A stretch of 64,000 bases of DNA from CAIXZV01 sp963697365 (GTDB lineage Bacteria > Chloroflexota > Limnocylindria > Limnocylindrales > CSP1-4): NCBI GenBank assembly GCA_963697365.1, contig CAVONT010000011.1, positions 1 to 64,000 of the forward strand. The letters run 5' to 3'. Below, piece by piece: positions 9,588 through 18,350 of the stretch. The notes beneath the pieces were generated by a model, which was given only the letters and a program-made list of their open reading frames with translations, was not told the DNA's origin and searched no databases. The position numbers and the translations under genes are program-made. Position 1 is the stretch's first letter. The number at the start of each line of letters is the position of its first letter.

Positions 9588-11439
9588 ATGTCGACTCCCC
9601 AGCGGGCGCCGCGCTCCCGATCCCCGTTCGCCGCCGCCTTCCTGTCGCTGATCTTCCCCGGCCTCGGCCACGCCTATGCCGGCGCCTACATGCGCGCCCT
9701 CGGCTTTGCCGCAGCGCCGCTGCTCGTGCTCGCCTTCGGCGCCGGGGTCTTCCTGCGCATGGACCGGGCGGAGCTGCTGGGCTCGCTGGTGAACCAGGCC
9801 GCGCTGATCGCGATCTTCGTCCTCAACCTGCTCGCGCTCGTGTACCGCGCGGTCGCGGCCGTGGACGCCTGGCAGGTCGCCCGGTTCCTCAACGCCACCG
9901 ATGTCTCGGGCGACGGTCGCGTCGGCCGCGCGAAGCTGCCGCTGCACCCGGTCTCGATCGCCGGCCTCATCGCGGTCGTCGTCGTGATGGGCATGGGACA
10001 CCTCGCGATCGCCCGCTACAACGTGCTCGCCCTGGACCTCGTGAACTGCGTCTTCTCGGCGGACGGCGAGGAGGCCGACTGCGGAGGCGAGGATGGGACG
10101 GCGAGCGCGAGCGGCACCGCGGATGCCACCACGACGCCCGAGGTCAGCGATGGCACGCCGGGTGCCAGCGCCGAACCCGCGGAGAGCGACGCACCGCCCA
10201 CACCCGATGCAGGGGCCACGGGCACCCTCGCCCCCACCCTGCCGCCGTGGGACGGCAAGGAGCGCCTCAACATCCTCGCAGTGGGCGTCGACGCCCGCGA
10301 CGGCGACAAGACCTTCAACACGGACACGCTCATCGTGATCTCGGTCGACCCCGAGACCAAGCAGGTCGCGATGTTCCAGGTCCCCCGCGACATGGCCGAC
10401 GTCCCCGTGCCGGCCAACGCACGCGGCCTCTGGGGCTCCCAGTACGGCGGGAAGATCAACAGCTGGTGGCTTCAGAACCGCAACCGAACGGACCTGTGGC
10501 GCGGCAAGTCGGCGCAGACGCGCGGGTTCAACGCCCTCAAGGGCATCCTCGGCGAGCTCTACGGGCTCGATATCCGCTACTACGTCAAGGTGGACTTCGA
10601 CGGGCTTCCGCAAGGTCGTGAACACCATTGGGGGCGTCCAGGTCAATGTCCAGATCCCGGTCTACGAGTCGACGTACCCGGTCGCCGGCGGCCTCACCCG
10701 GCTCTACATCCCTGCCGGCCCGCAGCACATGACCGGCCAGGAGGCGCTCCAGTACGCCCGATCGCGCCACCGCGCACAGGGCGGTGACTTCGACCGCGGC
10801 CGACGCCAGCAGCGCGTGCTCCTGTCGCTCAAGGAGCAGATGAACGCAGGCGCCATCATCGAGAACCTGCCGAGCCTCGTGAAGACCCTGGGCGAGTCGG
10901 TCAAGACGGACATTCCCGTCAGTGAGATGCCCAAGCTGCTCGCCCTCGCCGAGAGCGTGGACACCAAGAACATCCGCTCCTACGTGTTCTCGCCTCCCTT
11001 CTTCGCGACCGAGTACCTCACCTCACCCCGCGGCTACATCATCACGCCCAACGTCGTCCGCATCCGCAAGGCGGTGAAGGAGGCATTCAGCGTCAAGCCG
11101 GCCGTCCTGGCCCAGCGCGAGCGCCTCGGCGCAGAGGGGGCCCGCGTCTGGGTGAAGAACGCCTCGGGGCGAGCGGGCATCCAGACGGACGTCGCCGAGT
11201 ACCTCGCCTACTTCGGCGCCGACGCATCGGCACCGAACACCAAGAACCCGCCGACGGCCCCGAAGACGAAGATCGTGGTCTACAACGGCGCCGAGACGAC
11301 GATGCCCGAGACCGTGGAGTACCTCGAGACCAGGTTCGGGGTCACCGCGACGGTGGCGACCGATCCCGCCGTGCCGGTGGACATCGTCGTGACGCTGGGC
11401 CAGGACTCCCCGAAGCTGTCCATCAACGCAGTCGGCTGA
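9588..11439 (+). CDS. LytR-CpsA-Psr family protein with multi-pass N-terminus and LytR_C tail, one frameshift
   Basis: LCP proteins attach polyprenyl-linked glycopolymers to peptidoglycan at the outer membrane face. The first roughly 160 residues contain three to four hydrophobic segments (around 10-50, 65-85 and 110-135) beginning with a PGLGHAYAG motif typical of small TM2-like membrane proteins. A Thr/Ala/Pro linker leads to the LCP domain: NILAVGVDARDGDKTFNTDT, MFQVPRDM and, after a break, YARSRHRAQGGDFDRGRRQQ, whose Asp and Arg residues bind pyrophosphate. The C-terminus (KIVVYNGAETTMPETVEYL) fits a LytR_C domain. One extra G at about 10602 splits VDFDGFRKVVNTIGG. The usual LCP protein has one membrane helix, so the N-terminus is unusual. 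Confidence 0.87.
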
Positions 11440-11470
11440 CGCGTGGTCGGCTGACGCGTGGTCGGCTGAC
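11431..11470. repeat. 15-bp tandem repeat over the stop codon of the LCP gene
   Basis: The unit GTCGGCTGACGCGTG occurs at 11431 and 11446, followed by a ten-base partial third copy at 11461. The first copy contains the LCP stop codon. The perfect identity suggests recent slippage or duplication. Confidence 0.9.
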
Positions 11471-11500
11471 TGCGCGTGCGATGCCCGCCGGCTGCTCTGG

Positions 11501-12466
11501 CTACGGGGTCGTGAGCCAGCCGCGGTACTCGGGCAGGCGCCCGCGCACGGCGGCGAAGTAGCGCTCCTTGATCGCCCGCGCAACCGGCCCGATCTGCCCG
11601 TCGCCCACCACGCGGTGGTCCACCTCGATCACCGGGCTCACCTGGACGCCCGTGCCGCACATGAAGATCTCGTCGCAGACGTAGAGCTCGGAACGGTCGA
11701 TCGAGCGGACCTCGGTGGGGATCCCGAGGTCGGCGGCGAGCGCGAGGATCGCACTGCGCGTCACGCCCTCGAGGATGTCGTCCGAGACCGGCGGCGTCAG
11801 GAGCACGCCCCGGCGCACGACGAAGAGGTTGGCCGCCGAGCCCTCGGACGCATGGCCGTCGGGCGTCATCACCAGCGCCTCGTCGAAGCCGTTGAGCTCC
11901 GCCTCGGACTTCTGGAAGGCCATGTTCACGTAGCCGCCCACGAGCTTGCCGCGCGCCGGCAGCGCCTCGTCCGCGTTGCGGCGCCAGGACGACGACATGA
12001 CCCGGATGCCGTGGTCCACGTCCACGTAGTTGCCGAACGGCGTGACGATCACGTACAGCTGGTGCTCGAGATGGTGGAGCCGCACCCCGATCGCACGGGT
12101 GCTCTTGTAGAACGACGGGCGGATGTAGACATCCTCGCGGAAGCCGTTGCGGCGGACCGTCTCCATGACGATCTCCACCAGCTCGTCCACCGGCGGCAGG
12201 TTCTCCATCAGCAGCATCTTGGCGCTGTTGCGGATCCGCTCCATGTGCTCCCGGACGAAGAGGACGTGCAGCTCCTGCTGGTCCTCGTTCCAGTAGCCCC
12301 GGATGCCCTCGAAGGTCGCCGTCCCGTACATGAAGGCGTGGGTCATGATGCTGACCTTCGCGTCCTTCAGCGCGACCCAGTCGCCCTCGAAGTAGGCGAT
12401 GGTGTCGTCGAGCGATCTGGCGGGCGCGGGCTGCGCGGGCGTGTCGGAGGGCTGCTGCGTCAGCAT
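11501..12466 (-). CDS. ilvE: Branched-chain amino acid aminotransferase
   Basis: This PLP fold-type IV enzyme interconverts branched-chain 2-oxo acids and Leu, Ile and Val with glutamate. It has the N-terminal SIMTHAFMYGTATFEGIRGY segment, the PLP lysine in ARGKLVGGYVN, the EGSAANLFVVRRG phosphate-binding loop and CDEIFMCGTGVQVSPV at the C-terminus. The 321 residues are normal for the family and the frame is intact. It is convergent with the LCP gene, with about 60 bases between them. A TAGACT -10 lies at 12522-12527. No other branched-chain biosynthesis gene is nearby, so it is a stand-alone unit here. D-amino acid aminotransferases share the fold, but the motifs favour IlvE. Confidence 0.92.
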   Translation of the reverse strand: MLTQQPSDTPAQPAPARSLDDTIAYFEGDWVALKDAKVSIMTHAFMYGTATFEGIRGYWNEDQQELHVLFVREHMERIRNSAKMLLMENLPPVDELVEIVMETVRRNGFREDVYIRPSFYKSTRAIGVRLHHLEHQLYVIVTPFGNYVDVDHGIRVMSSSWRRNADEALPARGKLVGGYVNMAFQKSEAELNGFDEALVMTPDGHASEGSAANLFVVRRGVLLTPPVSDDILEGVTRSAILALAADLGIPTEVRSIDRSELYVCDEIFMCGTGVQVSPVIEVDHRVVGDGQIGPVARAIKERYFAAVRGRLPEYRGWLTTP

Positions 12467-12521
12467 GGGTCGGCTCCCGGTCGGATGCGGCGGACGGCCG
12501 CGGCTGCCTCGTTGTGCGCGG

Positions 12522-12527
12522 AGTCTA
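12522..12527 (-). promoter_or_regulatory. -10 element TAGACT of ilvE
   Basis: The minus strand reads GGTAGACTCC 56 bases before the ilvE ATG. Identical hexamers precede ileS and uvrA. Confidence 0.35.
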
Positions 12528-12580
12528 CCACCGGGGATTTCGGGCTCCCGGACGACGCCCGGCCGCCTGCCTGACGGCGG

Positions 12581-13645
12581 TCAGCCGATCGTCAGGACGC
12601 CACTCACGGCCAGGATCACCACGCCGAGGTAGACCAGGTAGAGGAGACCGCCGACGAGGAGGGCCGGTCCGTCGAGCCGCGCGCGCCGCCACATCGGGGT
12701 GAAGATCGCGGCGACGGCCAGGAAGGCGATGCCCGCCGAGAGGAACGCGATCCACGTATCGGGTCCGATGTACCACTCCGATGGAGCGAGCAGGAGCGCC
12801 ACCGTGACCGGGATCGCGGACTGGAAGACCATGGCGCCCGTGATGTTGCCCATCGCGAGCGTGTCCTTGCCCTGGCGCACCCAGATGAGCGAGTTGAACT
12901 TCTCGGGCAGCTCGGTGGCGATCGGGGCGATCACGAGCGCGAGCAGGATCTCGCTGATGCCGAGTGCGGTGGAGAGGCTGTTGATGGCACCGACGAACAG
13001 GTACGCGCCACCGATGATGCAGGCGAGCGCGAACAGGACCTGGGCAGACACGATCCACAGCCGCGGCTCGTGCGGATCGAGCCGGTGGCCGCGCCGGTCG
13101 ATCCGGTGGAACCGCAGCGGGGCGAGCTCGTCCTCCTCGCCCTCGCCCTTGCCCGTGTCGGCGAAGTGGCCCTTGACGTAGTAGACGTAGATGCCGATGA
13201 GCACCACGGCCACGCCAATCTTCAGCGTCGCGTACTCCGGCGGCAGGAATGCGCTCGCGATCGCGATGGTGTAGGCAACCACGAAGTAGCGGATGTCATG
13301 GACGAGCACCGTGGTGTCGACGACCATCCGGGTGCCCGTGTACCGGCGGTGCCGGAAGGCGATGACGCCGACACCGGTGACGAACATCGCGAGGGTCGAG
13401 AGCATGAATGGCGCACCCAGGATGGCGCCGATGCCCACCTCGTCCGTGTTCTCGCCCGTCCCGAAGAGGATCGCGATGATCGGGATCATCGTCTCGGGAA
13501 GGGCCGTCCCCACGGCTGCGAGCACGGATCCGACGGCGCCCTGGCCGAGCTGGAGCTTGCGCCCGAACCACTCGATGCCGTTGGTGAACAGCTCGGCACC
13601 GAGGAGGATGACGACGAACGCGATCGCGAGGAAGACGACGTCCAT
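12581..13645 (-). CDS. Sodium/calcium exchanger family membrane protein
   Basis: A cation antiporter of the CaCA superfamily, likely exporting Ca2+ against Na+ or H+. About ten membrane helices form two inverted halves. The alpha repeats are visible as GTALPETMIPIIAILFGTGE followed by GAILGAPF near residue 45, and APIATELPEKFNSLIWVRQG followed by GNITGAMVFQSAIP near residue 245; both keep the central acidic residue of the exchange site. A charged cytoplasmic loop (GKGEGEEDE) separates the halves. The ATG at 13645 overlaps the stop of the DUF1634 gene as ATGA, so it is the last gene of the TauE-DUF1634-exchanger operon. The actual ion is not determined by the sequence. Confidence 0.85.
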   Translation of the reverse strand: MDVVFLAIAFVVILLGAELFTNGIEWFGRKLQLGQGAVGSVLAAVGTALPETMIPIIAILFGTGENTDEVGIGAILGAPFMLSTLAMFVTGVGVIAFRHRRYTGTRMVVDTTVLVHDIRYFVVAYTIAIASAFLPPEYATLKIGVAVVLIGIYVYYVKGHFADTGKGEGEEDELAPLRFHRIDRRGHRLDPHEPRLWIVSAQVLFALACIIGGAYLFVGAINSLSTALGISEILLALVIAPIATELPEKFNSLIWVRQGKDTLAMGNITGAMVFQSAIPVTVALLLAPSEWYIGPDTWIAFLSAGIAFLAVAAIFTPMWRRARLDGPALLVGGLLYLVYLGVVILAVSGVLTIG

Positions 13646-14028
13646 CAGGACTCCATGCCGAAGGCGGTGACGATCGATATGACGACGACGAGGAGAACGA
13701 GGAGCGAGATAAGCGCGAAGCGGCGCTCCCCCGTGGCAAGGAAGCCGACACCTGCGACCACCACCCGCCCGATCGGGATCGCGAGGATCAGGACGATGCC
13801 AGCCCACAGGAAGCCCTCGGGCTGGAGGGCGAGCATCGAGCTCACGATGCCGGCCGGGTCCAGCGCCGGCGCAAGGCCACGCGCGAGCGGGTCGATCCCG
13901 GCCAGGCCGGCAAGCACGATGCCGATCGAGATCAGCGCCATGGCGGCGTAGACGCCCCACACCATGAGGCGGCTGATGAACACTTCCAGGCGGGCGGCGT
14001 CGGAGGGGGGCATGCCGGCGGCGCTCAC
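13645..14028 (-). CDS. DUF1634 family membrane protein
   Basis: A small protein of about 127 residues with three hydrophobic segments (VYAAMALISIGIVLAGLAG, GFLWAGIVLILAIPIGRVVV, FALISLLVLLVVVISIVTAF). The pattern and the position beside a TauE/SafE permease match DUF1634 proteins, which are commonly encoded next to such permeases; the function is unknown. GTG 14028 overlaps the permease stop as GTGA; ATG 14013 (MPPSDAARLE) is an alternative start. Its stop overlaps the exchanger ATG. The coupling suggests the three proteins work together in membrane transport. Confidence 0.75.
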   Translation of the reverse strand: MSAAGMPPSDAARLEVFISRLMVWGVYAAMALISIGIVLAGLAGIDPLARGLAPALDPAGIVSSMLALQPEGFLWAGIVLILAIPIGRVVVAGVGFLATGERRFALISLLVLLVVVISIVTAFGMES

Positions 14029-14869
14029 TGGCCAACGACCCGGATGATCATCTGGACGGCCGTGTAGACGAGCACCGCGACGAAGACCCACCGCAGGACG
14101 GAGATCGGGATCCGGTGGGCGATGCGGGGCCCCGTCGAGGCACCGACGAAGACCCCCAGGGCAATCGGGCCCGCGATGAACGGGTCGATCTGCCCGTTGA
14201 CGGCATAGATGACGGCCGACGACACCGCGGTGATCCCCATCATCAGGTTGCTGGTCGCGGTCGACACGCGGAGGGGCACGCCCATTCCGACATGCATCAG
14301 CGGCACCTTGATGATCCCGCCTCCGACGCCCAGCAGGGCCGAGTTCACGCCCGCCACGACGGAGCCGGCCATGCCCAGCGGCAGGCGGTGCACCCGGTAG
14401 CCCGGGCCCGACAGGGCGTCGAGGAACGACCGGTCATCGGGGACCACGGGCCGGAGGCGCCGCCGCATCGCCCGCGTCCGCTGCCGGGACCTCCTCGCGT
14501 TTGGACGGCTCGCGGCGACGGGCCATGGTGGCGGCGGTCCACAGGAGCAGGACGGCGAACAGGGCCGCGATCACCTGCTCATCGAGCATGAAGGCGAGCA
14601 GGCCGCCGGCGAGCGCGCCGACGGCCGAGAAGAGCTCCAGGGTCATGCCCAGGCGGAGATTGGCGACGTGACGCTCGAGGTAGACCGCCGTCGACGCACT
14701 GGACGTCACCACGACGGCCACGAGCGAGATCGCGACGGCCTCGCGCAACGGCAGTCCGAACGCGAGGGTCATGAGCGGCACGAGCAGGATCCCGCCGCCG
14801 AGGCCCAGCAGCGAGCCGAACAGGCCCGCGGCGGCACCCCCGAGCCAGCAGGATCAGACCGACCGTCAC
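14025..14869 (-). CDS. TauE/SafE family anion permease, frameshifted
   Basis: TauE/SafE permeases export sulfite, sulfoacetate or related anions. The two internal repeats are seen as LGLGGGILLVPLMTLAFGLP near the start and GVGGGIIKVPLMHVGMGVPL in the second half, each opening a set of about four membrane helices, for a total near 281 residues. The frame breaks at about 14840 (GGGGG for GGGG in LARGAAAG) and at about 14465, both explained by one extra base. GTG 14869 is chosen because VTVGLILLARG opens the first helix. The substrate cannot be predicted. It is the first gene of the three-gene transport operon. Confidence 0.85.
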
Positions 14870-14926
14870 CGGGGAACGGGGAGGCGGGCAGCCCCCCCAT
14901 GGTCCCCGCCAGGTCCGATCATCGCC

Positions 14927-15190
14927 CTATGGGCGGAGATGCTGCGGCGCGTACGGCAGCAGTGCCACGTGCCGGGCCCGCTTGAGGGCGACCGACAGCT
15001 CGCGCTGGTGGGCAGCGCACGTGCCCGTCTTGCGGCGAGGCTCGATCTTGGCGCGCTCGGACAGGTAGCGGCGGAGGCGGTTGACCTCCTTGTAGTCGAT
15101 CACGGCGGTCTTGTCCGCACAGAACGAGCAGACCTTGCGGCGCCGGCGGTCTCGGTAGAAGTCGTCACGCTTCTTCATGCGGGGCGGCAT
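14927..15190 (-). CDS. rpsR: Small ribosomal subunit protein bS18
   Basis: bS18 binds 16S rRNA beside bS6 in the platform of the 30S subunit. The 87-residue basic protein shows DYKEVNRLRRYLSERAKI and the C-terminal region CAAHQRELSVALKRARHVAL. The CSFC pair and the later Cys show it is the cysteine-containing (C+, probably zinc-binding) form. It is the last gene of the classical rpsF-ssb-rpsR operon, about 60 bases after ssb, and the frame is intact. Confidence 0.96.
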   Translation of the reverse strand: MPPRMKKRDDFYRDRRRRKVCSFCADKTAVIDYKEVNRLRRYLSERAKIEPRRKTGTCAAHQRELSVALKRARHVALLPYAPQHLRP

Positions 15191-15251
15191 TGGTGTCTCC
15201 TGCTGGTGGCGGGGGCCCGCCGTGGCGGCCGGTCAGGCCGCGGAATGCTCG

Positions 15252-15713
15252 TCAGAAGGGGAGGTCGTCGAAGTCGTCGTCGCGAGCCTGGGGCGCCGGG
15301 GCCTGGGGGCGGGTGGGGCGAACGGTCTCGCCGCCGCCGGAGCCGCTCGCAGGGGCACCAAAGGAGCCCTCGTCGTCGCGAACACGGGCGTCAAGGCTGA
15401 TGACGTTGTCGGCGGTGATCTCCAGCGAGGTCCGCTTCTGGCCGTCCTTGGCCTCGTACTCGCGGGTGCGGAAGCGGCCCTCGACGAACACCTTGTTGCC
15501 CTTGCGGAACTGCTCCGCGGTGCGCTCGGCCCGGTCGCCCCACACGGTGACGCGGAACCAGTCGGTGCCCTCGTCGATCCATCCGCCGGAGCCATCGGGC
15601 TTGCTGTGGCCGACGGCGACGCTGAACTCGGTGACGGGACGACCGTTGGGCGTGTAGCGCATCTCGGGATCACGCCCGAGGTTGCCGATGATCATGACCT
15701 TCGCGAACGCCAT
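15252..15713 (-). CDS. ssb: Single-stranded DNA-binding protein
   Basis: SSB coats single-stranded DNA in replication and repair. The OB-fold is intact: MAFAKVMIIGNLGRDPEMRY, TEFSVAVGHS, WFRVTVWGDRAE and KVFVEGRFRTREYE. A Gly/Pro-rich linker follows, and the protein ends in the acidic tip DDDFDDLPF used to bind partner proteins. At 153 residues it has the usual size. It lies between rpsF and rpsR in the conserved operon. Confidence 0.96.
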   Translation of the reverse strand: MAFAKVMIIGNLGRDPEMRYTPNGRPVTEFSVAVGHSKPDGSGGWIDEGTDWFRVTVWGDRAERTAEQFRKGNKVFVEGRFRTREYEAKDGQKRTSLEITADNVISLDARVRDDEGSFGAPASGSGGGETVRPTRPQAPAPQARDDDFDDLPF

Positions 15714-15729
15714 CGCCGGCTCCCCTCGC

Positions 15730-16161
15730 TCAGTCGATGGCCGCGGGCGCGGCCTCGCTCTCGGACTCGTCGATCAACTCGACGGCGTCCTCGTCCTCGT
15801 CGTCCTCGGCGGGCGGAAGGTCGGTGTCGACGTCCTCACCCTCGCCCGAGGCCGCGTCGCGGCGCGCCTTGACCGGCTTGATCGCACGGGTCACGAGATA
15901 CCGGAGCACCTCCTCCGTGATCTGGAGGCTGCGCTCGAGCTCCGCGATGGCCTCGGCCGGGGACTCGAAGACCACGATGTGGTACGAGCCCTCGCGGTAG
16001 CGATCGATGGGATACGCGAGGCGGCGGCGCCCCCAGGGCGCGACCTTGACGATCTGGCCACCTGCAGCGACGACGTAGCGAGTGGTGCGGTCGATGACCG
16101 CGGAGGCCCGCTCATCCGGCGCATCCGGCCGGAGGACGAGCATGAGTTCATAGCGGCGCAC
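15730..16161 (-). CDS. rpsF: Small ribosomal subunit protein bS6
   Basis: bS6 pairs with bS18 on the 30S platform. The core RRYELMLVLRPDA, GQIVKVAPWGRRRLAYPI and YREGSYHIVVFE is clear. A long acidic tail (EDDEDEDAVELIDESESE) follows the core, as in other high-G+C bacteria. I chose GTG 16161 because an AAGGAG ribosome site lies upstream and the protein then opens VRRYELMLVL like its relatives; ATG 16206 would add 15 unconserved residues. It is the first gene of the rpsF-ssb-rpsR operon, driven by an extended -10 at 16234-16239. Confidence 0.94.
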   Translation of the reverse strand: MRRYELMLVLRPDAPDERASAVIDRTTRYVVAAGGQIVKVAPWGRRRLAYPIDRYREGSYHIVVFESPAEAIAELERSLQITEEVLRYLVTRAIKPVKARRDAASGEGEDVDTDLPPAEDDEDEDAVELIDESESEAAPAAID

Positions 16162-16233
16162 GGCCTGCTCTACTCCTTCCAATGGGATTCGCCCCGCTGA
16201 CGGCATGCCGATGCGGAGCCGAAAGGCCCGCCG

Positions 16234-16239
16234 AGAATA
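16234..16239 (-). promoter_or_regulatory. Extended -10 (TGC-TATTCT) of the rpsF operon
   Basis: The minus strand reads ATGCTATTCTCGGC about 70 bases before the rpsF start. The TGC-TATTCT block is the same as that before tRNA-Phe at 20959. Confidence 0.55.
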
Positions 16240-16321
16240 GCATGACCATGCGTCGCGGCCGGATCACGGGTCTCCGCAGGACCCGAGCGGAGCGTTGATC
16301 GTGCCTGCGTCGCGGCCCGTG

Positions 16322-16327
16322 TATTCT
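16322..16327 (+). promoter_or_regulatory. -10 element TATTCT of the CpaE-like gene
   Basis: The plus strand reads GTGTATTCTTCGGC about 50 bases before the GTG at 16378. It lies back to back with the rpsF promoter, and both share TATTCT followed closely by CGGC. Confidence 0.45.
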
Positions 16328-16377
16328 TCGGCCGACGGTGCGCCCGCAAGGGAACGGGCGCCTACCTCGGGGGCCTC

Positions 16378-17583
16378 GTGCAACTCTCGATTCTCATCCT
16401 CGCATCGGATCGCGGCTCCGCTCAGGCGCTCGCGGATTCGCTCGTTGCCGTCGGCCACGGGGCGACCATCGTCACCACCACGGCGGAACTCGCCGCTGCC
16501 GCCAGCGGCTACAGCCTCGTGATCATCGACCGCGTTGCGCCGCCCGGCACACCGGTGGACGCCATCGCCCAGGTGAAGGCCGCCACGGCGGCTGCTCCGC
16601 TGCCTGTGCTCGCCGTCGCGCAGAGCGCCAGCATCGATGAGCAGATCGCACTCCTCGAGGGCGGCGCCGACGAGGTCGTCACGCGACCCTTCACCCCTGC
16701 CGAGTTGCAGTCCCGCGTCGAGGCGATGAACCTGAGCATGGCCAGTGCTTCCGGCGCGTCGCCAGGGCGGGGCATCGGCGACGCGAGCGGCAAGCGGGTG
16801 ATCGCGGTGTTCTCGCCCAAGGGCGGCGTCGGGACGACGACCATCGCAACCAACCTCGCGCTTCTGGCGGCCGAACGTCATCCGGGGCGCACGCTCCTGA
16901 TGGACCTGGACCTCTCGTTCGGGCAGGTGGCGTCGCACCTCAACCTGCAGCCCCACCAGACGCTGTTCGACCTCGCGCGCGACGACCAGGCCCTGCATGA
17001 CGCGGACCTGCTGCGCACGTACACGATCCATCTCGCGACGGGGCTGCACGTCCTCGCGGCTCCGCCCTCGCCGGCCCTGGCCACCACGATCAGCGTGGAC
17101 CAGCTCGATCTCGTGCTCGCTCGCGCGCTCGAAGCCTACGACGTTGTCGTCATCGACTCCGGCACCGCCATGGACGACCGGCATGCCGGCGTCTACGGAC
17201 GCTCCGACACCGTTCTCATCCCGGTAGTGCCTGAGATCCCTGCCCTCAACGCCGTCCGCCTGCTGCTGGACCAGCTCTCCGAGACCGGGCAGCTCGGCGC
17301 CCAGACGCTGTTCGTCCTCAACAACGCCTTCGCGCGCGACCTCCTCAGGCGGACCGACGTGGAGGCCGCCCTGGGTGCCAAGATCTCCGCCGACCTTCCG
17401 TACGACTCGATCGCCTACCTGAAGGCGGTCAACGAGGGCGTCCCCGTGGTCCTGAGCGCCCCGAAGTCCGCGCCGGCCGAGGGGCTGCGCGTCCTGGCCG
17501 ACACGGTGTTCGGACGCAAGTCCAACGAACCCGTGGCGGAGCCGCCGAAGAAGGAGAAGCGGGGCCTGTTCGGTCGCCGCTGA
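16378..17583 (+). CDS. CpaE-like ATPase with receiver-like N-terminus
   Basis: CpaE proteins are MinD/ParA-type ATPases that position Flp/Tad pilus machinery at the pole. Residues 1-115 form a receiver-like domain (LSILILASDRGSAQALADSL, LVIIDRVAPPG, VVTRPFTPAEL). Residues 140-385 are the ATPase with the deviant Walker A SPKGGVGTTTIATN, DLDLSFGQVASHLNL, the Walker B-like YDVVVIDSGTAM and VLNNAFARDL. The GTG start follows the divergent promoter and the frame is intact at 401 residues. No other tad or pilus gene is in the window, so the partner machinery lies elsewhere or the protein has another localisation task. The tail GLFGRR-stop is duplicated downstream. Confidence 0.82.
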   Translation: MQLSILILASDRGSAQALADSLVAVGHGATIVTTTAELAAAASGYSLVIIDRVAPPGTPVDAIAQVKAATAAAPLPVLAVAQSASIDEQIALLEGGADEVVTRPFTPAELQSRVEAMNLSMASASGASPGRGIGDASGKRVIAVFSPKGGVGTTTIATNLALLAAERHPGRTLLMDLDLSFGQVASHLNLQPHQTLFDLARDDQALHDADLLRTYTIHLATGLHVLAAPPSPALATTISVDQLDLVLARALEAYDVVVIDSGTAMDDRHAGVYGRSDTVLIPVVPEIPALNAVRLLLDQLSETGQLGAQTLFVLNNAFARDLLRRTDVEAALGAKISADLPYDSIAYLKAVNEGVPVVLSAPKSAPAEGLRVLADTVFGRKSNEPVAEPPKKEKRGLFGRR

Positions 17584-17655
17584 CAGCCTGCGGTGGGTTC
17601 GGTCGCCCGCTGACAGCCCGTGGGGGCCTGTTCGGTCGCCGCTGACAGCCTGCGG
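17561..17655. repeat. Imperfect tandem triplication of the 3' end of the CpaE-like gene
   Basis: Three copies of a roughly 30-base unit (core TTCGGTCGCCGCTGACAGCC) begin at about 17561, 17594 and 17622. The first holds the last codons and the TGA; the later copies lie outside the gene. Copy 2 has changed, while copies 1 and 3 are nearly identical. Confidence 0.85.
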
Positions 17656-17731
17656 GTCGCAGTCGGACTCCGTGCGAGCCTCACTCCGGATCCCTCGTCG
17701 AGCGCTCGCCCGGACCCCTGCTGGAGCCCCC

Positions 17732-17753
17732 CGAGTCACCGCTGACTCGTTTC
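17732..17753 (+). terminator. Hairpin CGAGTCA-CCGC-TGACTCG with TTT
   Basis: A perfect 7-bp stem with a four-base loop is followed by TTTCC on the plus strand, about 150 bases after the CpaE-like gene. It is a likely intrinsic terminator, although the T-run is short. Confidence 0.5.
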
Positions 17754-17958
17754 CGTCTCGGCCACGCGGGGATCCGACCACAAACCCCGGGGTTGCACGG
17801 ACGACGCGTGCGTGCGCCTGCCTGATCTGATGCGCCCGCGACTCGGCTCCGAGTCAACACGATGGCACCCCCGCACGCGATAGGCGCGAAACTCGACCTG
17901 GCGACCCCGGCCCCGCACGGGCATCCCGCTGGTGAACCGGTGGTGAGTGCGCGCACGA

Positions 17959-18016
17959 GCCGGCGCGGATCCAGCGCCGGCGCGGATCGCTGGCCGGCGC
18001 GGATCGAGGGCCGGCG
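17959..18016. repeat. Three tandem 17-bp repeats downstream of tRNA-Leu(UAA)
   Basis: Units beginning GCCGGCGCGGATC start at 17959, 17976 and 17993, each 17 bases, followed by a partial GCCGGCG at 18010. They differ only in the last four bases. They lie about 20 bases beyond the encoded CCA of the minus-strand tRNA. Confidence 0.85.
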
Positions 18017-18034
18017 ACTGATACCTCGTGAAGG

Positions 18035-18121
18035 TGGTGCCGAGGTCGGGATTTGAACCCGAACGGGGTTGCCCCCAGCGGTGTTTAAGACCGCCGCGTC
18101 TGCCGGTTCCGCCACCTCGGC
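18035..18121 (-). tRNA. tRNA-Leu (anticodon UAA)
   Basis: A class II tRNA: acceptor GCCGAGG pairs with CCTCGGC, discriminator A, CCA encoded at 18035-18037. The anticodon loop CTTAAAC gives UAA. The variable arm GGGGGCAACCCC is long, as expected for Leu. A TACGAT -10 candidate is at 18138-18143. Confidence 0.96.
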
Positions 18122-18137
18122 ATGGATCCCTGCGGCA

Positions 18138-18143
18138 ATCGTA
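18138..18143 (-). promoter_or_regulatory. -10 candidate TACGAT of tRNA-Leu(UAA)
   Basis: The minus strand reads GGATACGATTGCC 16 bases before the tRNA 5' end. Confidence 0.4.
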
Positions 18144-18350
18144 TCCGCCGTGGGTTCGCGGCAGGGCGCCGATCGCAGGCCACACGTCGTGCAGCCTTCG
18201 GCCGTATGGCCCATTGCCCGAGGCAGCTCCTCGGCAATAGGGTCGCTTGCGGGGGCACGAGCGATCAGCGTGGATGCGCGACCGGGATCGGCCGCGATGG
18301 CCCGGACACCAGCACCGCCTGGGGCGGATCCGAGTGCTTGGGGGGAACAG

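Larger units (their letters stand above)
17584..18034. other. 451-bp intergenic region without a gene
   Basis: No credible coding frame is seen. The region holds the tandem copies of the CpaE-gene tail (to 17655), a terminator-like hairpin at 17732-17753, a second small GACTCGG-CT-CCGAGTC hairpin at about 17839-17854, and three 17-bp repeats at 17959-18009 just beyond the tRNA-Leu 3' end. Confidence 0.6.
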
